64,000 nucleotides of DNA from Abelmoschus esculentus (Eukaryota; Streptophyta; Magnoliopsida; Malvales; Malvaceae), in the NCBI GenBank assembly GCA_035048815.1, contig JAUCBN010000016.1:2410501-2474500 (forward strand), written 5' to 3'. Within the stretch, counting starts at the first letter, position 1; every line of letters starts with the position of its first letter. Both the position numbers and the translations under genes were made by a program. Shown piece after piece: positions 35,520 to 47,539 of the stretch. The notes under the pieces are model-generated. The model had not been told where the DNA came from. It made no database searches and worked only from the letters and a program-made list of their open reading frames with translations.

Positions 35520-37607
35520 TTATAGTTTTTGTTGCCTCGCCAAAATTTTATGTTAAAAGTTGTGATTTTTTTAAAAAATATACTATTAAAATTTTAATCA
35601 TATAAAATTATAAAATTAAATTATTTATAAAAAATATATAATATTTAAACTCTATAATATATTAAAAATTTCATAGTTCTGGTCACACAACTCGCAATCC
35701 TTGTAGTATTCCCCAACGTGAGTCTGTGTTTGTTTTTTTGTTCCTTTTAAAGCTAAAACCTTAACATCTCTGTCTGTCTTTAACTAACTTAGTAATAAAT
35801 AATTAAAACCCCTTTGGATTTATTTACTCCTATCTTTAGCCACTTTCTCATATTTAATAATACAAACAAAAGTCTTCTTTCTTTTTATATATAATATATT
35901 TATGTAGCGTATGATTTATGGATGAAATGAATACATTGTGTCGAACCCATCACATGGGTTCAACAACATACCATGTGCCTTGCCACTGCAAATTAGTCAT
36001 GAAAAGGACACAGACAATTTGCTTCGGCAGGAGATGAGGTATGAACACAGATACAACGACCATTGCGATGGTATGATTTCGGATAAATTACGAAAATCAT
36101 CACTAAATATTATTTTTATAAATTTATTTTAATTATTAAAATTGTTTTTTCCGAGATTTAAATGGTGAAAATTTTTATTAGCACGAGAGAAATAATATAT
36201 TGAGAAACGAGTTTTATCTAACGACAGAAGAAGAAGATCGATTCATGAGTGTGTGATCATTTTTTAACAAAATAGAGATCAAATTCAGACTTAAAAGATC
36301 AAGATAAAATATATGATAAAATTTCGAATCGAACAATCATCATCTGCGATCGTTAAATATTTAAAAGGGATTAAAAAGTCAATATCTAAATTTTAATAAC
36401 TTAAATATTTAATATTAAAATTTTAGTGAATAAATCGAATATTTTAAATTTTTAATAATTAAAATAATTTTTTTAAAAAAATTAATGATAATTTATGTGA
36501 TTTATCCATATATATATATATATAAGTTAAAGATTATACTCATACATATATATATTTCTTTATTCCCAACGACTTGTCTATACCCTTTGCTTTTCCCTCA
36601 CAACAGTATTATAAATTCTGCAATACCTTTAATGATTACAGAATCTAAAAAGTATGTGGTTAATGATGATGATGACAAGCAACACCATCCATCCTTACTT
36701 TATCAAGTCATCAAGGACAATCACTCAATCATAGTGCATATAATTATCATCTTTAAAAAAACAGACCATCAAAGTGGGATGTTAATTCATCTCATGGGTC
36801 ATACATGAAATCACCATCGATTCGAATCGATTAATATATTCGATCTCACGTACTTTTATATATTACATCAGAGATAAATAATTTATTATTTTGTTTGAAT
36901 CCATGGAGTAGGGTCAGCTTGGAGGAATAAAGTTGGATGTTGCTAGTATATGTATGCAAGTGCTGGAGGGTGTAGACATTAGTCTTTTATAATATTGATG
37001 ATGAGAATGAAAATGAAGGGATGGGGACCCAACACATTATGATCATGGCAATGGGGTGCTTAATCATAATGGTAGGTTCTTTTTTATATCGTGGAAGACT
37101 TTCGAGGTTTATACTTATTTTGCACGCGCGATATCTTTTCCGTTGATACGCTCTGCAATTTGTATTTGAATTCCTTTTATATTCGCTTGCAAATAATTTA
37201 AACACAGTTCTTTTAAAATGAACATCAACCGTTTTTTTTATTTAGATAGTTTATTAGGTTCAAATTGAATCATTGTTTAAAAGAATCGGTTAGATTCAAT
37301 AATTACTTTCTAACACAGATGTTTAAGAATGCAATGTTAAGACAAGTAATGAATGAACCTTTAACGCAGATGTTTCAGCTATTAACAACTTAAGGCCTAT
37401 GTGCTAACCATTTCTCTTACCTTTCTACCCATTTGCTTAGGCCCTTTGCTACACCTAAACTTAAATCTTCACAAATTCCTTTTTGCTTGTTTCTATTTAC
37501 AAAATAAACAGGGAAACTTAAAACATGATTAGGTGCAACGTGTGATTGTTGATGATCTAATGGATGGGATGGTGCATGAGATGCATGGAACAATCGTCGA
37601 AGAATTC

Positions 37608-39887
37608 CTAATTGAGATCGATATCAACCCGCTCGGGTTTTCCTCTTTCTGTCTGGTTGTTATCCAACTCTATGCCTAGCTGACCTTTGTCACCTGCACC
37701 AAATGCATAAAGCTTTCCGGACTCGGTGACTGCAAATGTATGAGCGTTCCAGTATATCGAGTTTGTAAGGCTGATCTGTACCACCCGTTCGTTCACTTGC
37801 TTTAAGGACGTTACCTGCTTCGGGCTCAACACATTGGCATGCCTGATTCTCTGCCAGATAAACAATAAACAAAACTGATGACAGTTAACTGGATGAAATG
37901 TTTTGCTTTGGCAGCTCAATGAAATCATATGTCCATTCTTTTCTTAGTTCAAGGACAACATTGTAGTATCAGTGTCTAGTTAAAACCATATGTTCTTGAC
38001 AAAGACAAGAAGTGAAGCATCCTGCAAATCCTCTACTTGATACCAAAAAGAAAGAAATTAATCACTGCAGAAAGTTTAAGGGGAAGGGAAGTTCAAACCT
38101 GTCCTGCAGCAGCTGTATTATGTCCGAGGCTAGCAGATTCACCACAACCAAAAGAGTAGACATCACCATTATCAGATACCACAAAGGTCGTGTAGTCCCC
38201 TGTTGCAACATGAACTGCTTTGACATTGCTTAATGCCTCTACAACCTTGGGAACAGACTCACACTCTTCATTTCCATGACCTAAACACCCATAACGCCCC
38301 CATCCCCACGTGCAAACCCTTCCATCCCGACCCACGACAGCAGCATGCCATGCACCAGCAGCAACCACCATTGGCTGAAGGTTCAAAAGTTGAAATTGTT
38401 CAATTAGTCGAGGGTACTTTTCATCAGTTCTTGAGCCATGTCCAAGCTTTCCACCCAAACCACAGCCGACAGAGTAGACGGACCTAATCAATCCAAAAGA
38501 AGAGCACACCAAAAAATTAATAAACATTCAAATTAACAATGATATATGACTACATATGGAACAATAACATATATGGACTTTGTGATTCTAGAAAAGTCCA
38601 ATACTATCATAATTTCAGAATTCAGAGTGTCATCATCATTTCAAATTATTTATAATGACAAGTCATCGAGACCACAGTTTGGATGGCATTCCTAAATATA
38701 AATTTAAAGAGCCATTTGAAAAGGTATTCAGATGAACTAACATGCCACTTGGTTGACAAGCTAGGCAAAGAAGGTAGCAGTATCCAGCTGCAATTTGCAC
38801 CACAGGTAAGTTCTCAAGTGCACCCAATAGAGGCTGGGGCTCCACATCATTTGGCTCAGTTCTGTGACCAAGTTTGCTATCCTTTCCCCAGGAAAATGTG
38901 TAAACTCTGCCCTCTCTGGATAATACAGCTGTGAAGAAGTTTCCAATTACAGCTTGGACAACAAATATGCCTTTCAAAGACTCAACAGGCTGGGGAGTTG
39001 TTACTACTTTAGTTCCTTGAACCCCATATTCTGCTTCGCCAAAGGCATAAACTCTCCCAGCATCACTAATCAGCATTGTTCTGCCAGCCCCAGCAGCTGC
39101 TTGGATAATTCGAATGCCTTGCAAAGATCTACAAAATAATGGAACTCCATTAACCCTTTGCATATACTTTTAAACCATCAGGTATATGCAGAGATACAAA
39201 GTATTTGGCAACCTTATTTGCCGAGGCCGCAAGCCTTCTTCAGTATTGCCATGTCCCAGTTGTCCCAAGCTATTAGAGCCAAACGAGTACACTGCTCCTG
39301 TTGATGTCACAACAATGCTATGACCAGCACCTGCAATTGCCTGCGATTTCTCCCTCCTGCAACATGCTTCCCCAGCAAGCAGCAGCCTCAGAACCAATTT
39401 CCATGATCCCCCACATATCTGCTTCAAACTTTGACGTTCTTCATCTGTCATTGGCTTAAATATAGCTCTTCTTTGGCACATGTCAAGAGCAGCAAGCTCT
39501 GATATGGACAATTCATAATCTGGGGCAAAGTTTGCCGGCTGCCTAAAGAAGGAACATGTAGCCTGGAAGACATGTTTACGAAACCAAATCAACCAGAATT
39601 ATCAATTCCAACATTTAAAAGGAGTTTCATGATAAAAAAGAAAAACTTTAAAATCAACTCACCTCCAGTTTCGCAAGATCTTGAGGATCCAAATTACAAG
39701 TGGTGAGGACATGAAGAACAATGGAAGGATTGGCAGCTAAGGGGAAATCCCCAGGAGTGGAGTCCCCAAAGCAATGCCGTACTTGTTGCAGAAATGCAGA
39801 TACAGGAGCAGCAACAATAGTGGTAATTGGTTGATCAGGTATGTTATGGTATTGTACGGTAGGGGTTCCGCTCATTGAGGCATCCAT
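37608..39887 (-). CDS. RCC1-repeat (seven-bladed propeller) protein
   Basis: Five exons: 39887-39663, 39562-39213, 39128-38742, 38483-38099 and 37850-37608. They give 529 residues with in-frame junctions. The first 130 or so residues are a helical, F-box-like region (NPSIVLHVLTTCNLDPQDLA). Seven RCC1 blades follow, each with a hydrophobic-AAG core and a Y-x-FG/W-G block, for example GAVYSFGSNSLGQLGHG, GRVYAFGEAEYG, GRVCTWGWGRYGCLGHG and GKLYAFGAGDKGQLG. The UV-sensing tryptophan cluster of UVR8 (GWRHT repeats) is absent, so this is not UVR8. RCC1-like propellers act as exchange factors or protein-binding scaffolds; no specific substrate can be named. The ATG was chosen over an upstream GTG frame. 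About 1.5 kb of non-coding leader precedes it. Confidence 0.93.
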
Positions 39888-41455
39888 GGGCACTGCTCAA
39901 CTTTTCAAGTGCCCAAACTTGGCAAATAAGATTATCTATATTGCTGACAATTAGGAAACATGGGTACAATAATCACTAAGAAACCCTCCAATGATCCAAA
40001 CTACCTCCTAAAACCTGTATTCGACTTATTAGTTCAATCTACAAATGCTAAAAAAATCTACCTTAAATTATGGATTGATCAGCAAACTTCAAGTCTCAAA
40101 CCTACAAATAGAAAACCAAAAGGAGAGAAAAAAAAAGGTTCTCACATAAACTCCTTAAATCACAAAAATGGGTAAAAAAAAATTTACACAACAAATTATG
40201 TGATCATTTCACAAATCACAAACCAAAGGGTATTTTTAAAACCTCTTGAGCAACTTTAGCTCAAAATAGACCAATTTGGACGACACAAATCGAGACGGGC
40301 GAGCCGGAATGCCAAGCACAGGGACACCATAAACTACAAAGAAAAACAGTGGGGGAAAAGCTTGTACAGATGATGAAATGAAAAAAAAAAGGTTTTAAAC
40401 AATGAAATTTAAGGGGGAAGCACCGAAAGAACAGAATTTAAAAAAGATGAATACTAGTCCTCCTTGAAAAGCTTATTCCACACTTAAAAGGAAACCCAGA
40501 AAAGCAAAGAATTCCCCATGAAGACGAGACATCCTGTTTACGTAAACTCTCTATAAAAAAAAGGAATGATTGATCATTGACCTGATCAAAAATCAATCAA
40601 TCAAGCAAAATCAACATCCACCGTTCAAAAACAGGGGATGTTGAAAGAAAAAAAAAACACTTTTTTCTAAGAAACCCAGATCGTCCAAACCATCACATAA
40701 TCAGAATAGGCAAAGTTCACTCGATCACGTAACCTTGAAGATGATCAAAATTACATGTTTAATAATATGTCATTAAACATCAAGGCAGAATAACAAGGGG
40801 ATGAAAATTACAGATAAAGACCCATGATTCCTCAAAAACCCATCAGCAACTATCAATAATTGAAGATGATCAAAACCCCAAAAGGGGGTAAGTTTCAAAA
40901 GCCTCTGCTCTGTTTTATCTAAAAGGACTTGAAAATGGATTCAGAATTGTTTCTGTTGATTTCGTAAGAGGTGAGATTTTCCCTTCTTCTCCATATGAAT
41001 ACAGACTTATCACAATCTCTGGTTCAACGAAATCCGAGGGGCTAAATTATTAACAATATTATTTATTTTTCTATCTCAAAAACAATAAAGCTTTCAGGTG
41101 AGTGAATAAAAATAGATAGGGACCCTTTTTTCTTTCTTCTATAATACTTGAGCAAAACCTAAGGACACGGACTAGGTTTCCGGGAAATCCCGATCGCCGA
41201 CGATCGGAATCGATGGACCTTACGATCACCATTACCAAAACAGAATAACATGAAATTGAAAGAGAGCATTTGACCTGTAAATAAAGAGATTTGAGTTTAA
41301 AGCAAACTTGTTTTCTTACACTCTTTCACTTGTGAGAAATCTTTCAGTTGAAGAAAGAAAAGTTTTCCGGGAAAGAGATGTGCTTTCTTTTTCTGTTTTG
41401 GGAGAAAATGGCACTGCAAATTGAAAACCATAAGAGAAGATGAATGACTTCAAAC

Positions 41456-41465
41456 GTATATATAC
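41456..41465 (-). promoter_or_regulatory. Candidate TATA box for the RCC1-repeat gene
   Basis: GTATATATAC lies at the boundary between a balanced-composition leader (39900-41450) and A/T-rich intergenic DNA. If used, the leader would be about 1.5 kb and would need a spliced intron or introns. The link to the gene is inference from composition. Confidence 0.3.
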
Positions 41466-41469
41466 TGCT

Positions 41470-43400
41470 CTTTTAATTCCTTTTTTAAAACTTAATACTT
41501 CTCCGGAATATAGTTTAGGGATAAATTGAACTTAAGATTTTTTTAAAAAAATAAATAGAATTTTAATAAATTAACATAAATTTTTTATATAAATACTAAA
41601 ACTGAAATTTGTTTAGATACGATATTAAAAATAAATCTGTTACGATTGATTATATAAAAAAATTGATTTCATCATTATCTTTATGTATTATTAAAATTAT
41701 CATATATTAATATAATTTTTAAAAAAATTAAATTTGATTATATTTTATTTAAATATTTTAATTAATTAAATTTATAAAAACATATACTTTAAAAAAATTG
41801 ATTGAAAGTTAAGATAATTCTTTTATTAATATAGGTTTTAAATTATAAGAAATTTAAAAAATAAACATAGAAATATCAATATATAACAGTTTTAGTGAAA
41901 CGAAGGTAGTACAAATTAAATTCAATTTTATAACTTATTAAAAAAATTTATCGTGTCAAATTTATTATGTCATCTATGATATCGTTCAGTAATATTTTTT
42001 ATGTTATTTTAAAATAATTTTTATATCTTTTATACCTATAAAGAAAAAGTAGGTAATTATTTGAAAGATAAAATGAGATGGATATGCTTTATTGATTGAG
42101 ATTACGATTAAGGATGTCATTATAAATTGGATTCATCTAGTAATCTCTTTAGTAAGATTAAATGATTTTTAAGTGTTTTTAAATTACTAACTAAATTAAG
42201 AAAAATACTTTGAGTTTAATTTTAGGGTTTAAGGTTTTAGATTAAGGTTTAAGGTTTAGTGTGTATGGTGTAGAATTTAAAGTCTATGGTTAAAATCAAG
42301 AGTTTACGGTTTAAAATTTAGGTTTCAAGGATAAATATTTAAGTTTAAGGTTTAGTGTGTAGAATTAGTTCTATTTTTGTATTAATGCACTTTTAAATTT
42401 TAAAAAATTTAAATATATTTTTATTAATTTGTAATTACCAAAATAAATAAGATTAATAGTTTTAGTGTTATTTTACCGATAAAATTTAATAAATATAATA
42501 TTCTAAAATTAACTTTGAATTATTAATTTTTATATTTGATTATTAAATTTTATGTTTAATACGTGAGTTTTAATTTTTAAATAAAAAAATTATAAATCAG
42601 ATATTCGTTATCCAATTAACTTATTACCCAAATTTTATATATTTAATTTAAATAGAGTGAGACGTACCAAAATTTTAATATCCAAAAAATGAAATACCCA
42701 ATTTTTTAAGTACTCGTCCAAAAAATTAGACAATTATAAACACCCCTACTATTAAATTCTAATATTATTAAACTAAAACTTAAAATTTATATTTTTTCAG
42801 ATAATACCTTACAATGAACTCATCATAAAAGTCCGATAAAGTTCAAATAAAATATTGTTTTTTTTCTAATTCACCATAGAAACATGACAAGTGATAAATT
42901 ATTTTTTATTATTATTCTATCATATTGTCTATAAAATATTATTAACGTATAATCGTGTAGGTTTAATATAAAAATACACTATTAATTGACTAATAATTAT
43001 TATCTATAGACAAATCACCTAAAATAACATGTTAAGAATTAAAATATTAAAAAAAAACATTCAATTTTTAAGCCAAAATTGAATTAAATAATCAAATTTC
43101 ATTCAATTCATTTAAAAATTTTCAAACAAATTTTAATTCAATTAACGGTAAAAAAAATATTTTTTTTCTAATTCGATTTGATCGATGACCAAATTAGCCG
43201 TACACCCCCTACATGACCGTACAATAAAGCATTTAATGACAGGGAGCAAGTTACATTCACTTCAATGTTATCAAACTTTCTCCGTAAATACTACAAAACC
43301 AACAAAAACATGGGGTTGCAACAGTTCCATTCCAATTCATGACAAAAATGGCAACCCATAACGGATGAGAGAGACAAAAAAAAAACATGGGGAAAGCCAA
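41470..43400. other. A/T-rich intergenic DNA with degenerate TTTAGGG-like words
   Basis: No gene is seen. Around 42225-42360 there are repeated words such as TTTAGGGTTTAAGG and GGTTTAAGGTTTAG, a decayed telomere-like or simple-sequence tract. The remainder is low-complexity A/T DNA. Confidence 0.65.
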
Positions 43401-43414
43401 AAACATGTCGTCAA

Positions 43415-46400
43415 CTATGGTGCCAAACTGTCTGGAACAAATTCTTCAGGTTGGCTATCAATGTCTTGAGAGGCTGTTAGTTTAGCCTTCTTGTAACTGC
43501 TTGAGTTCCGAAGAATTGCATGCAAGGATATGCTCTTTGGGCTAGAAGATCTGCTCAAATAAGATGAAACAATAATATATGATATTCGGACAACATGCTA
43601 TCGTATAATGGCTTTGATGAATGTCGGATTTAACTTATCGCATCCATCCCCTTCGCGCGAGTGTCATGTACAGATATGTAAGTTACTTCGAACTTAGGAG
43701 AGTTTCAAAACCATGCATATAATTTGTTGACAAAGCAGTAAAATATAGTATGCAACACCCATCCATATCTTAAAATAGACCATTCATCAATGTCAATAGA
43801 CCAACTCACCCTGGTTTTTGTTTCTTTCTTCCATCACCTTCTTCAGCTTCCGAGTTATAAGATCCTACATCAAAATTCACAACGGATAAATATGATGCAA
43901 TAAAACAGTAAGAATAATGCTTGAATATGAATTACCATTTTGTGATGAACTGCCCTTCGCTATGCTATTGTTGCTTGAATAGTCAGATGATGATGAGCTA
44001 TCGGATGGAGTTCTGGTGCTGGAATCTGAGTTGCCTACTCCCTCTTCATCATCAGAACTCTCTTTATCATCATGCCTAAATATGGTACCTGCTGTAGCCA
44101 GTAAGCTCTTCTTATTTGCTAAGCCGGTTGAAACAGTCCTGCTATTAGTTCCAGTAGCTTTTGCAGTATTTGGACGAGACTGCGGTTCGTTAACTCCTTT
44201 CTTTAGATTAATGGTTCTTTTTGGTGTTTCCAAGGCAGAGCTTGATACAGCACGAGGATTGTTTTTCTTTAAATCTGTATGCACCCTTGAAGAATCAACA
44301 TCAATGGGCCTTTGAGCAGTTTTAAGAGTGGAGTCGATTTTTTCAGATTTCTTAGATTGCAGAGATTCTTTTGCTGCACTTTCAGAGATGGTCAAGAGCG
44401 GAGTACTTGATTTAACATTGGAGCTTCTTGGTTCAACCTTTGACGATGGTCTTTGAGATTGGGCGGGGCTAGCTTTGGTAGCTTGTGTTTTTGCTTCCTT
44501 GTGTTGATTCCCATTTAACATCTCTGAAGATGGTAAATCGGGTTTAGGATTCTTCTTCCTTTTTCCTTTCACCGCAGTTTCCACTCCTGCTTTATGTGCA
44601 GCCTTATCAATGTCTACCTCACCAGAAACAACAGTTCCATTTTTCTGTTGGATTTTGGCTGTTTCACTTCCACAGGGAACTTCTTTGCTGTTATTAGCAT
44701 TATCTGCAAGAATGCTTTTTGAGTGATCTATGCTGACATCGTCTTGAATAGTCCTTCCATCATCCTGTGTTCCATTCAATTGCACAGCTAAGCTTGAATC
44801 CGCCTTCACAGTCTTCCTTGTGGATTGAGATGATATGCTCACCTCATCCGCATTAGGAACCAGGAACGTTGGTTCCGGCTGATCAACATCATCTTTTGCT
44901 TGCAATTCTGGAGATGCCAACACCTTAGAATTTTTCTTCTTACTTTTCTTCCTTGATCTCTTGTTCGCATTTGCTGGGCCATTGTTGTATTGCTTCACGG
45001 ACTCCAACACATCTTGGATCACATCATCAGCTTTCACATCAGTAACCAAAGGTGAAGTGTCTGATCGTTTCATTTTCGATTCCTCTTTTCCATCAGTTTT
45101 GCAGGTTTGCTCAACATTATCACTCGAATGCTCATTATTCAAAATATTAGGATCTTTCTCGGCAGGAGATATTTCGCTTGCAGGACCTTTGTCATGTACT
45201 ACATCTACTGCTTCCGTTCCTCCAACAGGACCCTTACTCTTCTTGGACTTCTTTACTTTCTTGGAAGACTTCTTGGGTTCCACAATTTTCTCTTCCAAAG
45301 TACTCTGATTTTCATCTCCTGATATCCCAAATGCTTTCCGGAAATTGATTCCCTCTTGAGACACATCATTTCCAGTCTTCATTACTGATGTAACATCAGG
45401 TTGGGGTGCTTCCTTTTTACTTTCCAAGTTGTCACCGTTATCATCCATATCATTGTCACCTGATAAAGTCATTAATATTATCAAACATTAATTTTTGCCT
45501 CAATTCTGCTAATCATGGAAGTGAAAATGAGGAGTACAGTTAAAATAAACGGGAAAAACTGTTAAAACACTGCACATAAACAATCTAATCAGAAACTTAC
45601 CGTCGGAGTGGGGAACTCTATTTGTTTCACTAGCTTCTTGCATTTCCATTGGAGAAATCAGACACGGTTCTGATATTACTCCACCTATAGAACATTTTTC
45701 AAGAACATAATGTGGATTCGTTTTATTGTCTGAACCTTTGTCTTTGGCTTCTACTGCCAGAAAAGTGTCCACATTAACATCTTTTGCAGAAGAGACTTCA
45801 CTAACTGCTAGACTAGGATTCAGTTTTTGCCTTTTCCTTCTCTTCTTCCCACTCCTTGCATCGGCATTCGACAAATGGTTTTGTTTCACAGAATCAATAT
45901 CATGAATTTGGTTTGCCAAATTTGCATCATTCAAAACAGAACTAGGTCCATTCTGAAATGAATTTTCCTTGCACACATTAACCAAATCCAGTGCATTTTT
46001 CCCAGATTCAACAACTACAGCACTATCTTCTTTCAAATCACGGTGGATGGCATCATTTTTTCTCTTTTTAGTTTTCGGCTTCTCCTTGAAAACAGATGCA
46101 GTCACAGACGCTGGTAGATCTTCACATATTTTGTCTTCTCCAACATCATTCGACTGCACAATCAACCTTGACTCCTTATTGGTAGCAGGGAAAGAAACCT
46201 GGGAATTACTATCAGCCATATGTTCATCTTCCTTGTGCAAATCTTCCAAATTTTCTTTGGTGGAATTGCTAGAACCAAACTGTTGAGATGCGGAATTCTG
46301 TTTTACACGATCTTGAGGCAACAACGGATCATTGATGTTGGACAATCTTTTGGTCATATCACCAGGTAGAAGATCAACCACATCCGCCAAAGAATTATTA

Positions 46401-47285
46401 ATTCCGGTCCCAAAGCAGGCTACAACATTGCCAGTATCATGTTTGATGGAATCATGATTTTCTCTACGCTCTTCAGCACTCGAGACATCAACGGAGAGAA
46501 ACCAATTTCCGGTCATTCCACGAAAAGCACTTTTCACAAACATGGATTCCGAAAGGTGATAGAGGATACCTTTGCAATCCACCTGCTCGTGTTAAGTAAC
46601 TCATTTAATTGTAAGAATTAAATCAACTGTAACATCCATAACAACATAAGAGAACATGATAGATCACCAACCTTCAATGAATTAATCTTTATCTCCCCAA
46701 TGTTGGGGAAACACGCAGGGTGTTCATACATTATCTTTTCTGCAAGTCAACAGCACAAATACCTTAATAACTAAACAGAACTTTACAATACAACACTTAT
46801 CTTAAAACAGAAGTCGATATATCTTAAAAAGTAAAGGGATTCTCTTTGTGGTAACGGCTGATGGTGATGTCTACTCTTTTGGTTGTGGTGAATCCATATC
46901 AAAACATTGCCACATTATTTCAAGTCCAAGCATTCTAAAGGGATTCTCAATGTCATCAACAACGATTTCATCCATTGAAGAAGATTTTAAGCCCTCACGT
47001 AACTCAATTCCAGGTCCATTCCAGGAAATATCAGGGTTTTTTTAAACAAGTTCTTATCTTTACGGTCTCAAAATGGATGAAAACCATGAACTGGTTCCTT
47101 ATAACACTTAGACCCCAAAAAAAAATTGTGAGGGGAAAAAGAGAGAGTAACGTACTTTTGAGATCGGAAACAGTGTCTGAGTTGGAGACGATCATCGCCA
47201 GGTGGGTGTCGAGGCTGGTGTCAATAAAAACGGTGTTGAAGATATCGGCACAACCGCAACCGGAGGTGGAATTCGGGTTTTCCAT
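43415..47285 (-). CDS. Uncharacterised Lys/Ser-rich, largely disordered nuclear-type protein
   Basis: Six exons: 47285-47156, 46739-46672, 46582-45601, 45459-43936, 43864-43810 and 43550-43415. They give 964 residues, all junctions in frame. The first roughly 100 residues look folded (DTVSDLKKKIMYEHPACFP, then IGEIKINSLK, then YHLSESMFVKSAF). Their pattern resembles a ubiquitin-like beta-grasp. The rest is low-complexity and charged, with many basic clusters usable as nuclear signals (KTKKRKND, GKKRRKRQKL, KKVKKSKKSK, KRSRKKSKKK) and acidic/Ser stretches (ESSDDEEGVG, DSSSSSDYSS). A short conserved-looking C-terminus (SISLHAILRNSSSYKKAKL..EEFVPDSLAP) follows. The layout recalls nucleolar chaperones of the NOLC1/SRP40 type, but I see no sequence proof. 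Its first intron holds an antisense RCC1 fragment. Confidence 0.85.
46842..46897 (+). pseudogene. RCC1-gene exon fragment inside an intron (antisense to host gene)
   Basis: This stretch reads LFVVTADGDVYSFGCGES, an RCC1 blade. It shares an exact 32-base match (46863-46894) with the sense strand of the fourth RCC1 exon at 38136-38167. Before that match, the two share CTTTGTGGTA and then diverge over the next 10 bases (TCTGATAATG versus ACGGCTGATG). No flanking RCC1 sequence is recognisable. It lies in intron 1 (46740-47155) of the 43.4-47.3 kb gene, on the opposite strand. It may derive from a paralogue rather than from the neighbour. Confidence 0.8.
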
Positions 47286-47539
47286 CTCCTGTTCCAGAGG
47301 ACGGTGGCGACTCCGAACAAGGAAGAAAGGGTTTCAATTTGTGGAATCAGGGTTTTTGATAGTGTATAAACGTGGTAAAGGCCCTCTTGCCTATACGGCG
47401 GCATATAAAGCAAGAACCATGTTGAATCCTGTCTCGTCTTTTAAACTGAAATTTTCGCTTTGGAAATGGGCCTGGCCTGGTCTTTATGTTTCAGCTTGGG
47501 AATTGGAGAATGGTTGCCAGCTGGGCTCGGATTAATTTC

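Larger units (their letters stand above)
31260..37560. other. Large A/T-rich intergenic region with TE fragments
   Basis: No intact gene is supported. It contains a half MITE at 33350-33500, a possible decayed coding scrap at 34430-34640, and a hAT-type MITE at 35301-35519. Open frames at 32848, 34423, 35938 and 36485 are short, low-complexity or lack a protein-like composition. An ATATAT microsatellite lies near 36510. Confidence 0.65.

Noticed and set aside
42225..42360. TTTAGGG-like words suggesting an interstitial telomere
   Set aside because: Units are irregular and mixed with other A/T words; common degenerate simple sequence is a better reading.
46848..47045. 65-residue plus-strand frame as a small gene
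   Set aside because: Only its first 18 residues are an RCC1 scrap; the rest has no family resemblance, and the stretch lies within an intron.
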